From CAVQFB01 sp963711675 (lineage in GTDB: Bacteria > Acidobacteriota > Terriglobia > Terriglobales > Acidobacteriaceae): a DNA stretch of 64,000 nucleotides. The stretch covers positions 62,001-126,000 of the forward strand of contig CAVQFB010000001.1 of assembly GCA_963711675.1 (NCBI GenBank). Reading direction: 5' to 3'. This document shows, piece by piece, positions 10,428-19,871 of this stretch (the stretch's first letter is position 1; every line of letters begins with the position of its first letter). The notes under the pieces were generated by a model, which worked only from the letters and a program-made list of their open reading frames with translations, was not told the origin of the DNA and did no database searches. The position numbers and the translations under genes are program-made.

Positions 10428-11906
10428 ATGATGAAGATTGTGCCCGAGACTTTCCGCATCCAGAAGCCAGGCCAGGCCTTCGCATTCTTAATCTTCGCGT
10501 TCTGCAGTCTTCAGCCTGGGCTCGCTCAGGCTCCTGTGACCGATGCCCGAGTTGCGACTTCGAGCGAATCCGGCTCTGTTCCCGTTCCAACGTTCTCGAT
10601 CCAGCAGAGCTTCAGCGGCAGTGTCCCCGAGGGCAAAGCTATCCCCGAGATCATTTCGATTTCGCTCGGTGACGCCATCCAGCGCGGTCTGCGGCAGAAC
10701 CTGGGAGTCCTGCTGGCCAGCGACAGCACACTTTCGGCGCGCGGTCAGCGCTGGAAAGAGCTGAGCGAACTCCTGCCCAACGTCGGCGCCAAAATGAGCG
10801 AGACTGCCCAGCAGCAGTCTCTCGCAGCTTTCGGATTCACGATACCCGGCCTGCCCCGCGTGATTGGCCCCTTCAACTATTTCGATGCCCGTACTTTCTG
10901 GACCCAGAGCCTCTTCAACTACCAGTACATCGAGAAGGAGCGTGCCTCGGTTCAGAATCTCAAAGCTGCCGAGCACAACTACCATGATGCCCGCGAGCTC
11001 GTCGTTCTGGCCGTCAGCAACGCGTACCTGCAGGCCCTGGCGGGAGCTGCTCGTGTCGAGACCGCAGAAGCTCAGGTTGACACCGCGCAGGCTCTCTTCT
11101 CTAAAGCCGCAGATCAGCAGAAAGCCGGCGTTACTCCTGCCATCGACACGCTTCGTTCGCAGGTACAACTACAGACCCGTCAGCAGCAACTGATCGTCGC
11201 GCGCAACAGCTACGCCAAGCAAAAGCTGGCGCTCGCCCGTGTGATCGGTCTTCCACTAGGTCAGGAGTTTCGCCTCTCCGACAAAAATCCCTACGAGCCC
11301 CTGACGACAGCCGGCCTGGATGAGAGCCTGCGCCGGGCGTATACCTCCCGCCAGGACTACCAGGCAGCGATGGCACAGCTCCTCGGCGCCGAACTTTCCC
11401 GTAAAGCCGCTACCGCCGAGCACTACCCTACCCTTGATATGGAAGCCGACTATGGCGTAATTGGAGTCAACCCGGGCACTTCGAACGGGACCTTTCACGT
11501 GGCGGGAAACCTCAATATCCCGATTTTCGCAGGAGGCCGTGCGCGCGCCGACATCCTCGAAGCCGAAGCCACCCTCCGGCACACGCGTTCGCAGGTCGAC
11601 GATCTGCGTGGCCGCATCGACAACGAAGTTCGCACTGCCCTCCTCGACCTCGCCTCTGCCGACGAGCAGGTCCAGGTCGCGCGCAGTTCGGTTGATCTGG
11701 CGCAGCAGACGCTCACCCAGGCCCAGGACCGGTTTGCCGCCGGCGTCAGTGACAATCTCGAAGTCATCCAGGCGCAGGAGGCCGTTGCCAGCGCCAACGA
11801 AAACTACATTTCCAGCCTTTACGCCCACAACATCGCCAAGGTTTCCTACGCCCGAGCCATAGGCTACGCTGAAGAAGGTGTGAAGCAATACCTGAAAGGC
11901 CATTAA
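10428..11906 (+). CDS. TolC-like outer membrane efflux protein
   Basis: Outer membrane channel of a tripartite export system. The protein (492 residues from the ATG at 10428) has a signal peptide (MMKIVPETF... AFLIFAFCSLQPGLAQA), then ISLGDAIQRGLRQN, the usual opening of an OEP/TolC repeat. Two OEP halves rich in Ala, Gln and Leu follow, with coiled-coil-prone segments such as QLQTRQQQLIVARNSY and SVDLAQQTLTQAQDRF. The second ATG three bases on is equally possible. One base separates its stop from the HlyD-family gene, so they are co-transcribed. No inner-membrane pump follows in this window. Confidence 0.9.
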   Translation: MMKIVPETFRIQKPGQAFAFLIFAFCSLQPGLAQAPVTDARVATSSESGSVPVPTFSIQQSFSGSVPEGKAIPEIISISLGDAIQRGLRQNLGVLLASDSTLSARGQRWKELSELLPNVGAKMSETAQQQSLAAFGFTIPGLPRVIGPFNYFDARTFWTQSLFNYQYIEKERASVQNLKAAEHNYHDARELVVLAVSNAYLQALAGAARVETAEAQVDTAQALFSKAADQQKAGVTPAIDTLRSQVQLQTRQQQLIVARNSYAKQKLALARVIGLPLGQEFRLSDKNPYEPLTTAGLDESLRRAYTSRQDYQAAMAQLLGAELSRKAATAEHYPTLDMEADYGVIGVNPGTSNGTFHVAGNLNIPIFAGGRARADILEAEATLRHTRSQVDDLRGRIDNEVRTALLDLASADEQVQVARSSVDLAQQTLTQAQDRFAAGVSDNLEVIQAQEAVASANENYISSLYAHNIAKVSYARAIGYAEEGVKQYLKGH

Positions 11907-11907
11907 G

Positions 11908-13197
11908 ATGGAGCCGACGACAACACGTACTCTGCCCGAGGAAAGAGTGGATCTCCGCGAAACCCGGTCAGCTCCGACGCCCGAACCCCTACCACGGGAT
12001 TCGGAAAGGAACATCCGCGCCGGCCGCTCGGCACTGCAAAATCCGCGCGTACGTCTTGGACTTCTCATCGCCGGAGTCGTCTTTCTGGTGGGTGCTCTCC
12101 TGCTATGGCGCTACTTCAGCAGTTACGAGTCGACCGACGATGCCCAGATCGACGGGCACGTGAACTCCATCAGCGCCCGCGTTTCCGGCCATGTCACCAA
12201 GCTGAATGTTGAGGACAACCAGTACGTGGAAGCCGGCACCGTGCTGGTCGAAATTGATCCCGCGGATTATGAAGTGGCGCTTGCGCGCGCGCGCGCCAAC
12301 TATCAGGACGCCGTCGCTTCCGCCAGCGCTGCCGGAGTGAACGTCCCCATCACGACCGTGAGCACTTCGAGTCAGCTCGCCACGGCACAGGCCAACGTCG
12401 ATGCGGCACACGCCGGTATCGCCGCCGCCAGGCAGCAATATGAAGCCGCGAAAGCTCAGTACTCCGAGGCACAGGCCAACAACGCCAAGGCGCAAAGCGA
12501 TCTGCTGCGCTACAAGCAGCTCATCGACAAGCAGGAAATCTCCGCGCAACAGTACGACCAGGCCCTGGCGAATGCCCGGGCGGGCGCCGCGTCTGAACTT
12601 GCAGCTCGTGCCTCTGCGGACGCCGCCAAGCAAGCGGTCACTCAGGCCGAAGCAAAACTTGCTCAGGCGGAAGCCGACGTCCGTTCGGCCCAGACTTTTC
12701 CGCAGCAGATTTCCGCCATCCGTTCCAAAGCTCAATCCGCCGTGGCCGTTGCCGCCCAGAAGAAAGCGGACCTCGACCAGGCCCAGCTCAATCTGCAATA
12801 CACAAAGGTGGTTGCTCCCGTGAGTGGCATCGTCAGCAATCGCACGGTCGAAGTCGGACAGAATGTTCAACCCGGCCAGGAATTGATGGTTGTGATCCCC
12901 ATCAACGATCTTTGGGTTACTGCCAACTTCAAGGAGACCCAGCTCCAGGATATGCATGTCGGTCAGAAGGCGAAGATTTATGTCGACGCCACTGGCAAGG
13001 ACTACGACGGCCATCTCGACAGCATCGCCGGCGCCAGTGGCGCTCGCTTCAGTGTGCTGCCGCCGGAGAACGCGACGGGCAACTACGTCAAAGTCGTGCA
13101 GCGGATTCCCGTGAAAATCGTCTTCGAGCCGGGACAGGACCCGGAGCACAAGTTGCGGCCAGGTATGTCCGTAGAGCCCAAGGTCTGGATTCGATAA
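11908..13197 (+). CDS. HlyD/EmrA-type membrane fusion protein
   Basis: Periplasmic adaptor linking an inner-membrane pump to a TolC-like channel. The 429-residue protein has a cytoplasmic N-terminus of ~50 residues, one transmembrane segment (VRLGLLIAGVVFLVGALLLW), then a biotinyl-lipoyl half motif (SYESTDDAQIDGHVNSI). A long Ala/Gln-rich coiled-coil hairpin spans residues ~110-290, followed by the second lipoyl half (VVAPVSGIVSNRTVEVGQ) and a beta-barrel domain. This EmrA layout normally pairs with an EmrB-type MFS pump, which is absent here. It starts one base after the TolC-like stop. A run of GC dinucleotides near 12284 is inside the frame and does not disrupt it. Confidence 0.9.
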   Translation: MEPTTTRTLPEERVDLRETRSAPTPEPLPRDSERNIRAGRSALQNPRVRLGLLIAGVVFLVGALLLWRYFSSYESTDDAQIDGHVNSISARVSGHVTKLNVEDNQYVEAGTVLVEIDPADYEVALARARANYQDAVASASAAGVNVPITTVSTSSQLATAQANVDAAHAGIAAARQQYEAAKAQYSEAQANNAKAQSDLLRYKQLIDKQEISAQQYDQALANARAGAASELAARASADAAKQAVTQAEAKLAQAEADVRSAQTFPQQISAIRSKAQSAVAVAAQKKADLDQAQLNLQYTKVVAPVSGIVSNRTVEVGQNVQPGQELMVVIPINDLWVTANFKETQLQDMHVGQKAKIYVDATGKDYDGHLDSIAGASGARFSVLPPENATGNYVKVVQRIPVKIVFEPGQDPEHKLRPGMSVEPKVWIR

Positions 13198-13282
13198 AGC
13201 AGCTTCTCGCAGTGACCGCAGAAGCTCTTCGCGAGAGAAACACGGCAGGAGTGACCGTTACGTTCAAGGATCAAACAAGCCT

Positions 13283-13939
13283 ATGTTTCGCATCGTAACC
13301 ATCGAAAGAGAATTCGGATGTGGGGGTGGAGGCATCGCCGCCCAGCTGGCCGACGAACTCGGCTGGAAGCTCTGGGATCACGCTTTGACGGAAGAGATCG
13401 CGCGCATCGCCAAGGTGGATTGTTCCACCGTCCGCCGCTGCGAAGAACGAGTCGACAGCCGCTTCTACCGCTTGACCAAAGCCTTCTGGCGGGGCAGTTA
13501 CGAACGCAGCATTCCGCTCGACAGCTCCCAGATGTTCGACACGGATTGCATGGTCGAGATGATGCAGCAAATCATGGATCGCATTGCCACGGACGGCAAA
13601 GCCGTTGTCGTCGGCCGCGGTGCTCCATATTTTCTACGCGATCGTGTCGACACCTTGCGAGTGTTTACCTACGCCCCTCGAGACGAGAAGATCCGCCGGC
13701 TCTGCGAAGGCGGCGCGACCCGATCGGAAGCGGAAGAATCTGTCGACACCGTGGACCGCGAGCGCGTGGCGTACATCAAACACTACTTTGACGCCGACTG
13801 GCCCACCCGCTCTCTCTACCACCTCATGGTGAATACTGCCATGGGAGACGAAAACGTCCTTACCATGATTCGCAACACCATGAAGCTCCTCGAACCACTG
13901 TCGGACGCAAAAAGCTCGCAACTGCGCGGCGTCCTCTAA
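13283..13939 (+). CDS. cytidylate-kinase-like family protein
   Basis: A 218-residue P-loop-type protein of the cytidylate-kinase-like group (PF13189). It begins MFRIVTIEREFGCGGGGIA, where the Gly-rich stretch takes the place of the usual Walker A. It also has GWKLWDHALTEEIAR, the core strand VVVGRGAPYFL, VFTYAPRDEKIRRL, and DRERVAYIKHYFDADW resembling the nucleotide-monophosphate lid. The substrate of this family is not established, so I do not name a reaction. It starts 85 bp after the HlyD gene behind AAGGATC and may be the third gene of that operon. The frame is intact and the length normal. Confidence 0.8.
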   Translation: MFRIVTIEREFGCGGGGIAAQLADELGWKLWDHALTEEIARIAKVDCSTVRRCEERVDSRFYRLTKAFWRGSYERSIPLDSSQMFDTDCMVEMMQQIMDRIATDGKAVVVGRGAPYFLRDRVDTLRVFTYAPRDEKIRRLCEGGATRSEAEESVDTVDRERVAYIKHYFDADWPTRSLYHLMVNTAMGDENVLTMIRNTMKLLEPLSDAKSSQLRGVL

Positions 13940-13960
13940 AGTAAGTCCGTACCAGTGTGG

Positions 13961-13980
13961 CGCGGGCGCCCTCGACCGCG
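13961..13980. repeat. GC-rich tetraloop palindrome (GTGTGGCGCGGGCGCC family)
   Basis: CGCGGGCG, loop CCCT, then CGACCGCG, a stem with one mismatch. The flanking GTGTGG and the core recur at 33414-33439, where the stem is perfect. It lies 21 bp after the cytidylate-kinase-like gene and could act as a terminator or be a REP-type element. Confidence 0.6.
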
Positions 13981-14063
13981 AGAACCCGGTTTGAGGCGAT
14001 GCTGCCCAAAATCACTCTGGTGATCCAACGCAATTTTATGTTCTGTAGTCGGAAAGCTCTTGC

Positions 14064-14258
14064 TTAGTGGATCTCGCTCGCCACGTTCGAAAACATCAGG
14101 TTCGTGTTGGAACCGACCAAGCGCAACGTGCCAACGGTGATGATTAAGATGACCGCCAGCAGCACAGCATATTCAGCGATGTCCTGGCCCGCTTCATCTG
14201 CCCAGTACGAGCGGATGACGCGTGCGGCCGCACGCCTCAACGTACATTTCGTTTTCAT
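14064..14258 (-). CDS. Flp family type IVb pilin
   Basis: A 64-residue protein with the Flp/Fap pilin plan: a basic leader (MKTKCTLRRAAARVIRSYW), the cleavage and processing region DEAGQDIAEYA, and one long hydrophobic helix (VLLAVILIITVGTLRLV). Flp pilins are cleaved by a prepilin peptidase and assembled by Tad machinery into adhesive fibres. No tad/cpa genes are in this window, so it is an orphan here. Its upstream region contains a 20-bp perfect palindrome about 176 bp before the start. Confidence 0.85.
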   Translation of the reverse strand: MKTKCTLRRAAARVIRSYWADEAGQDIAEYAVLLAVILIITVGTLRLVGSNTNLMFSNVASEIH

Positions 14259-14433
14259 AGGATCTCCAAGTTTTCTTCGTAAGGGGCCTGAAGCTGGAGC
14301 CTGAAACTGGGGCCGGGCGTACGCGCCGCGAGGAACGATCGGAAATTCGACCGAGCCCGAGGGGGAGCTCTGTACACGAGGGGAGTTCTTCTACTAGAGG
14401 CCACGCACAGTACTGCGGCAGGGCTGGAAAGGG

Positions 14434-14453
14434 AATAGCACGATCGTGCTATT
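14434..14453. promoter_or_regulatory. 20-bp perfect palindrome, possible operator
   Basis: AATAGCACGATCGTGCTATT reads identically on both strands. It lies between the Flp pilin start (14258, reading away) and the end of the hydratase gene (14512). A palindrome with no loop is more typical of a dimeric regulator site than of a terminator, and no T-run follows. The bound factor is unknown. Confidence 0.5.
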
Positions 14454-14511
14454 GGGGTTCGCGCCCTCGTTAAAAAAGGTGCCGGTGTGTTTCATCTTTA
14501 TCCTCAAGCGC

Positions 14512-15333
14512 TCAAGTGAGGCTCAGCGTCAGTGACGGCAGAGACAGTCCCTCGACTTCTACGGTCCAGTTGTCGCCTTTGTCGGTCAGATGTCCGGCTG
14601 TGAGCGTTCCGGTGCTGACGATTTCCCCCGCGCTCAATGCTTGGTTTGGGAATCGCCGCAGGATGGCTGCACCAAGTTCGGCCAGGCACAAGGCCGGACT
14701 CCTCAAGCAGTTCCTGCCGGATCCTTCTTCCACAAACTCGCCGTTCTTCAGCAGCCGCACCTTGAATTTCGCCAGCTCGTCCAAGAGAGTGGGAATGAAA
14801 TCGGGCCGCACCTGCAGCTTTTCTCCGACCACGAGCGCAACATGAAGTCCAAAGGAGGCAACGAAATCACTCGGCTGAAAGTGCCAGTCCGGAAACGGGC
14901 AATCAATGATTTCGAATCCCATCGCCAGCCATTCCGTGGATTCAAGTGCCGCGGCGGCATCAAGCCCCTCGGAAGAAATCGGCCGCTTCAAGCCGAAGAC
15001 AATCTCGGGTTCGATCTTAAGCGAGCGGCGATGTGTGAGCGGCAGTGTGGCCGAGTTGCTCTCGCTGTACTGCACCGTATCGTCGTACATGTGCGCCCAA
15101 ACCAGAGTTTCCAGTTTGAGCACCCGCCACACGGCCTTGTTGGCGTACCCGACTTTGCGGCCGACAGCTTTGTGCCCTTCCGCCTCACGGGACCGCTTCA
15201 GTATCGCTTCCACCTCGTAAGCAGCATTGAGATCGAATGCGGGACGGGAAGAGAGAAGAACAGAGATCATTTGCCCCGTCTCGCGTGCCGACAGCAGTTC
15301 CCGGGCCAGGACTTCGGCGTCGCTATACGACAT
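14512..15333 (-). CDS. 2-keto-4-pentenoate hydratase / fumarylacetoacetate hydrolase-like protein
   Basis: A 273-residue member of the MhpD/FAH-like fold, which adds water to or decarboxylates 2-oxo-4-enoic acids in the lower part of aromatic meta-cleavage pathways. Visible features are GRKVGYANKAVWRVL in the N-terminal half, the metal-site region IEPEIVFGLKRPI with paired acidic residues, and the C-terminal LSAGEIVSTGTLTAGHL, resembling the family's usual G-x-V-x-T-G-T end. The C-terminus is shorter than in bona fide hydratases. No aromatic dioxygenase neighbours are present, so the substrate is unknown. The frame is intact. Confidence 0.8.
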   Translation of the reverse strand: MSYSDAEVLARELLSARETGQMISVLLSSRPAFDLNAAYEVEAILKRSREAEGHKAVGRKVGYANKAVWRVLKLETLVWAHMYDDTVQYSESNSATLPLTHRRSLKIEPEIVFGLKRPISSEGLDAAAALESTEWLAMGFEIIDCPFPDWHFQPSDFVASFGLHVALVVGEKLQVRPDFIPTLLDELAKFKVRLLKNGEFVEEGSGRNCLRSPALCLAELGAAILRRFPNQALSAGEIVSTGTLTAGHLTDKGDNWTVEVEGLSLPSLTLSLT

Positions 15334-15504
15334 TAGTTTGTCTCTTGTGATCTTACGCTCGCAGAACAGGCTTTAACCCGCTAGGCTCTTCGATGATCTG
15401 ACCTTCGTGCCATTACGGGATCGCATCTTAGGGAGGAAAAAAGGAATGCGGGCTCGCTCGCATCAAGCGTCGTGCCCATGTTGCCGGAGTCGCTGGAAAT
15501 GATC

Positions 15505-15975
15505 TTAGGTGGATTTACCGGAAGGAAGCCCGAGCCATCGTTCGGCTTCATGCACTGATGTAAAGATGGCGATGTTCTCCGCCGGACTGCGCAAGATCTG
15601 GTGCATACGCACAGCGTGGAACAGCGCCGGTCTTTGGCTTACGAAGGCCCGCTTCGACTCAGGCGAGAACGGATCGATGCGATCCGCCAGTTCCATGGCT
15701 TGCGCTGCGTCGACAGTCACTTCTTCTACGCGGGTCAGATCCACGAGTTCAGAGAAACCGCGATCGAAAGCCGGGTCAGCGAGCAGCGCCGTGACATACG
15801 CCTCGATTTCCTCGACGGTCAGTCTCTGCCCAAAGGTGACGGAGACCAACCGCTTCGCGCAGTCGATCGTGTAGTTGGATAAACGTTGCGCAGGTGCCAG
15901 CCCTGGCGGGATACTCGCAGGCCTGTTGTCCACAACAAGTCGGAGGTGTCGTCCATTTTCTTCGAACTGCTCCAC
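15505..15975 (-). CDS. SpoIIAA/STAS-like hypothetical protein
   Basis: A conserved-looking protein of up to 156 residues. The core resembles small SpoIIAA/STAS-like proteins: YTIDCAKRLVSVTFGQRLTVEEIEAYV, FSELVDLTRVEEVTV, and a closing IFTSVHEAERWLGLP, where the last helix matches the usual AxxWL ending. These proteins are thought to be small regulatory or membrane-associated domains, and no enzymatic role is established. The listed start is a GTG at 15975; the first ~30 residues are weakly supported and a later start is possible. Confidence 0.6.
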   Translation of the reverse strand: MEQFEENGRHLRLVVDNRPASIPPGLAPAQRLSNYTIDCAKRLVSVTFGQRLTVEEIEAYVTALLADPAFDRGFSELVDLTRVEEVTVDAAQAMELADRIDPFSPESKRAFVSQRPALFHAVRMHQILRSPAENIAIFTSVHEAERWLGLPSGKST

Positions 15976-16391
15976 AATTCCCTAATCGGCATTCTTGCCA
16001 GAACCTTCACTTCTCGCTTTGCAGACAATCGAACCCCTTCATTACGAGTGACATATAGAATTACGCGCATTCCGTTTTCCGAACGTCTGAGCCGCATTTT
16101 CTCGCGAAGCCCCCTGGCCAAGCCTGTGCCACCACGGGAGTATCCTTTGATTCCGTGTAGTGGCGTGTGATAGATTTTGTCCTCCCACATCGTCGCTCTG
16201 GCCTCGGCGAGCGCCTGTATCGAGCCACTGGTCGTACCTTTTCTGGGTTGCGTCTGTCTCAGTGGAGGTTCCCTCCCGGTGACGGGAGAGAGAGAATGGT
16301 TCACTTGCTCAGGCGGGCAGGGCTCGTTTCTCGTGCTTCACCCACTCCGTCGATCTCTGTGGGAGGTTCTAACTTGACTCATAAAAGGCGA
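15976..16391. other. gene-poor region
   Basis: Around 415 bp with no convincing gene. Overlapping short ORFs on both strands show no family features. No repeat or RNA gene was recognised. Confidence 0.4.
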
Positions 16392-16505
16392 ATGTCGACT
16401 CTCGATGATGCCACGAAGGTTATTTTTGTGGTGGTGTTAGCGGCCACGCTGCTGCTGTTTTGGGCGGCCGTCCAACTCCTATCAAGCTGGTTTCCCCAGA
16501 CCTAG
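16392..16505 (+). CDS. possible 37-residue single-pass membrane peptide
   Basis: The ATG at 16392, preceded by AAAGGCGA, opens a peptide with a polar N-terminus (MSTLDDATK), one strong hydrophobic helix (VIFVVVLAATLLLFWAAV) and a short tail. It has no recognised homologue. The charge pattern, length and ribosome-binding-like site support a real small membrane protein, but random hydrophobic ORFs of this size do occur. Confidence 0.35.
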   Translation: MSTLDDATKVIFVVVLAATLLLFWAAVQLLSSWFPQT

Positions 16506-16592
16506 CGCTTGGGTTTAGCGTGCCACTTCTGAAAAGATTGGTACTTCAGCCAATCGATCAGCGGTTCCATGGTCGACACCATCGAGATATTT

Positions 16593-16617
16593 TGGCGCGC
16601 CCGGAGAGATTCGAACT
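16593..16617. repeat. 25-bp direct copy of the tRNA-Arg 3' end (possible attachment-site scar)
   Basis: TGGCGCGCCCGGAGAGATTC plus GAACT is identical to 16713-16737, the CCA end, acceptor strand and T-arm of the tRNA-Arg gene. A further TATT/TATT precedes both copies with one mismatch next to the repeat. Duplication of a tRNA 3' end is the usual footprint of integration by a tyrosine recombinase. Only 120 bp separate the copies and no integrase is near, so if this is an att pair the element has been lost. Confidence 0.6.
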
Positions 16618-16712
16618 TGAGCCGTTTATCAGGCGTGAGCGTGGCGGGAGCCTGATGGCGAAATCCTGAGCGAAGCGAAGGAGTCTCAGCAGAACAAAAG
16701 TTAGCGGTATTC

Positions 16713-16789
16713 TGGCGCGCCCGGAGAGATTCGAACTCCCGACCTACAGCTCCGGAGGCTGCCGCTCTATCCAGCTGAGCTACGGGCGC
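16713..16789 (-). tRNA. tRNA-Arg (anticodon CCG)
   Basis: The reverse strand folds as a full cloverleaf. The acceptor GCGCCCG pairs with CGGGCGC; the D-arm is GCTC/GAGC around AGCTGGATA; the anticodon stem GCAGC/GCTGT encloses CTCCGGA with anticodon CCG; the T-arm GGGAG/CTCTC encloses TTCGAAT. CCA is genome-encoded after the discriminator G. Its 3' 25 bp are duplicated at 16593-16617. Confidence 0.95.
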
Positions 16790-16930
16790 GCACCGGCCTC
16801 ATAAGTTTACAACCCGCGCTTCGGCCTCAGCAATCGCTCCGGATTTCAGCCGTGGCGGCTCCGTCAAACGGCCCCATGAGGCGGTTCGAACTTCAGCTTC
16901 CAATGTGACTACTATCTCTGCCAGCAATCT

Positions 16931-17266
16931 TTACCAGCGATCTCTGCGTCCCCCGCCACCTCCGCGATCGCCGCCACGCCCGCCTCTCCCACCGCCGCCT
17001 CCACCACCACCAGCGCGCTCCGGCTTTGGACGAGCCTCGTTCACGTTCAGAGTCCTGCCGCCCACCTGCGACCCGTTCAGTCCGGCGATTGCCTTCTCGC
17101 CTTCCTCAGCGTTCGCCATCTCCACAAATCCGAAACCACGTGAGCGCCCAGTGTCCCGATCGGTCATGATGCTCACGCGATCCACTTGACCGTACGCTTC
17201 AAATAGCCGGCGCAACTCGTCTTCTCCGGTATTGAAGTCAAGGTTGCCGACGAAAATGTTCTTCAC
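16931..17266 (-). CDS. RRM-type RNA-binding protein with a Gly/Arg-rich tail
   Basis: A 111-residue protein with one complete RNA recognition motif (residues 1-~80). RNP2 is IFVGNL at the N-terminus, and RNP1 is RGFGFVEM in the middle. The tail is a Gly- and Arg-rich low-complexity segment ending in DRW. Single-RRM proteins of this build (Rbp-like) bind single-stranded RNA and are often cold-induced in bacteria. The frame is intact and it stands alone. Confidence 0.92.
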   Translation of the reverse strand: MKNIFVGNLDFNTGEDELRRLFEAYGQVDRVSIMTDRDTGRSRGFGFVEMANAEEGEKAIAGLNGSQVGGRTLNVNEARPKPERAGGGGGGGGRGGRGGDRGGGGGRRDRW

Positions 17267-17461
17267 GCGGATTGCCCCTCAATTGAGCTATTTGATTGTG
17301 GGCTGACTTGCTGCGAGCACGTGACAGCCGGGAGGCCATCTTCGATCGAGCCGGATCAGGCGAACAGTCAAACGCGGGCCAAGTATAGCAGGTTCATCCT
17401 AATCGCTTGTCAACAACGATGTCAGGAAGATGCGTGGGCACACAACGTCTTGACCACGGTT

Positions 17462-17697
17462 CTAACACCCTTCCACTTTCCAATAACCCTCACGTTGATA
17501 ACCAACCTGTAACAGGCGGTTCTTCGGGTCGTGCTTCTTCCCACAACCCGGACACGTGATATACCGGCTCCAACGCCCGCCATGATGGTCAAACTCCGCA
17601 TCCACCGCGAACGTCGTGCCGCAGCTGCACGGCACCAGAAACATCCTGAGCCCCTGCTCCGGCTCCTCTTTTGTCGATTGCATCCCCCGTTTCGCCA

Positions 17698-17698
<1 letters not shown>
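17462..17698 (-). CDS. small zinc-ribbon-like hypothetical protein
   Basis: A 78-residue protein with two Cys pairs, PCSCGTTF and ITCPGCGKKHD, that could hold one zinc ion. The sequence between them (VDAEFDHHGGRWSRY) has two His that could also bind metal. Its ATG overlaps the typA stop as TAATG, so its translation is probably coupled to TypA. The function is unknown. Confidence 0.65.
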
Positions 17699-19524
<1,826 letters not shown>

Positions 19525-19871
19525 AATCAGTTCCTTTCGGTGAGCGTGGCGCGGACGGCCGCGACGCCGCATAATCTCTCTACCACTTTACTATGCGGAA
19601 GGGCCTCGGGAGTTCCCGATTCAGTCTGCAGCCAACCGGACGTGGCTGTCCCCCGTCGTTCAAGGTGTCCTGTGGGTTGGGAGTTGTAGTCAGAGGGCGC
19701 GTTCGTCGGGCATGTTTCTTCGTGCTCTTCGCGGCCTTTGTCGTGAAGGCCTCCGTGCTCCTCTGTGCCCTCAGTGGTTAAAGGTGTTGATTTTGACTTT
19801 ACTTTGTGCCCCTTCGTGTCCTTGGTGGTTTACTCTTAAATCCCCAGCGTTCTCTGCGGTAAGGGTTTAGA
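19525..19871. other. intergenic region with short repeated phrases
   Basis: Upstream of typA and downstream of the amine oxidase gene. Two near copies of one phrase lie here, CTCTGTGCCCTCAGTGGTTAAA near 19759 and CCTTCGTGTCCTTGGTGGTTTA near 19810. I see no gene. Confidence 0.45.

Noticed and set aside
15819..16304. 161-codon minus-strand ORF
   Set aside because: Half overlaps the SpoIIAA-like gene in another frame and shows no features.
16502..16582. 26-codon minus-strand ORF beside the tRNA-Arg repeat
   Set aside because: Too short to judge; possibly the tail of a lost element gene, but nothing in it resembles an integrase.
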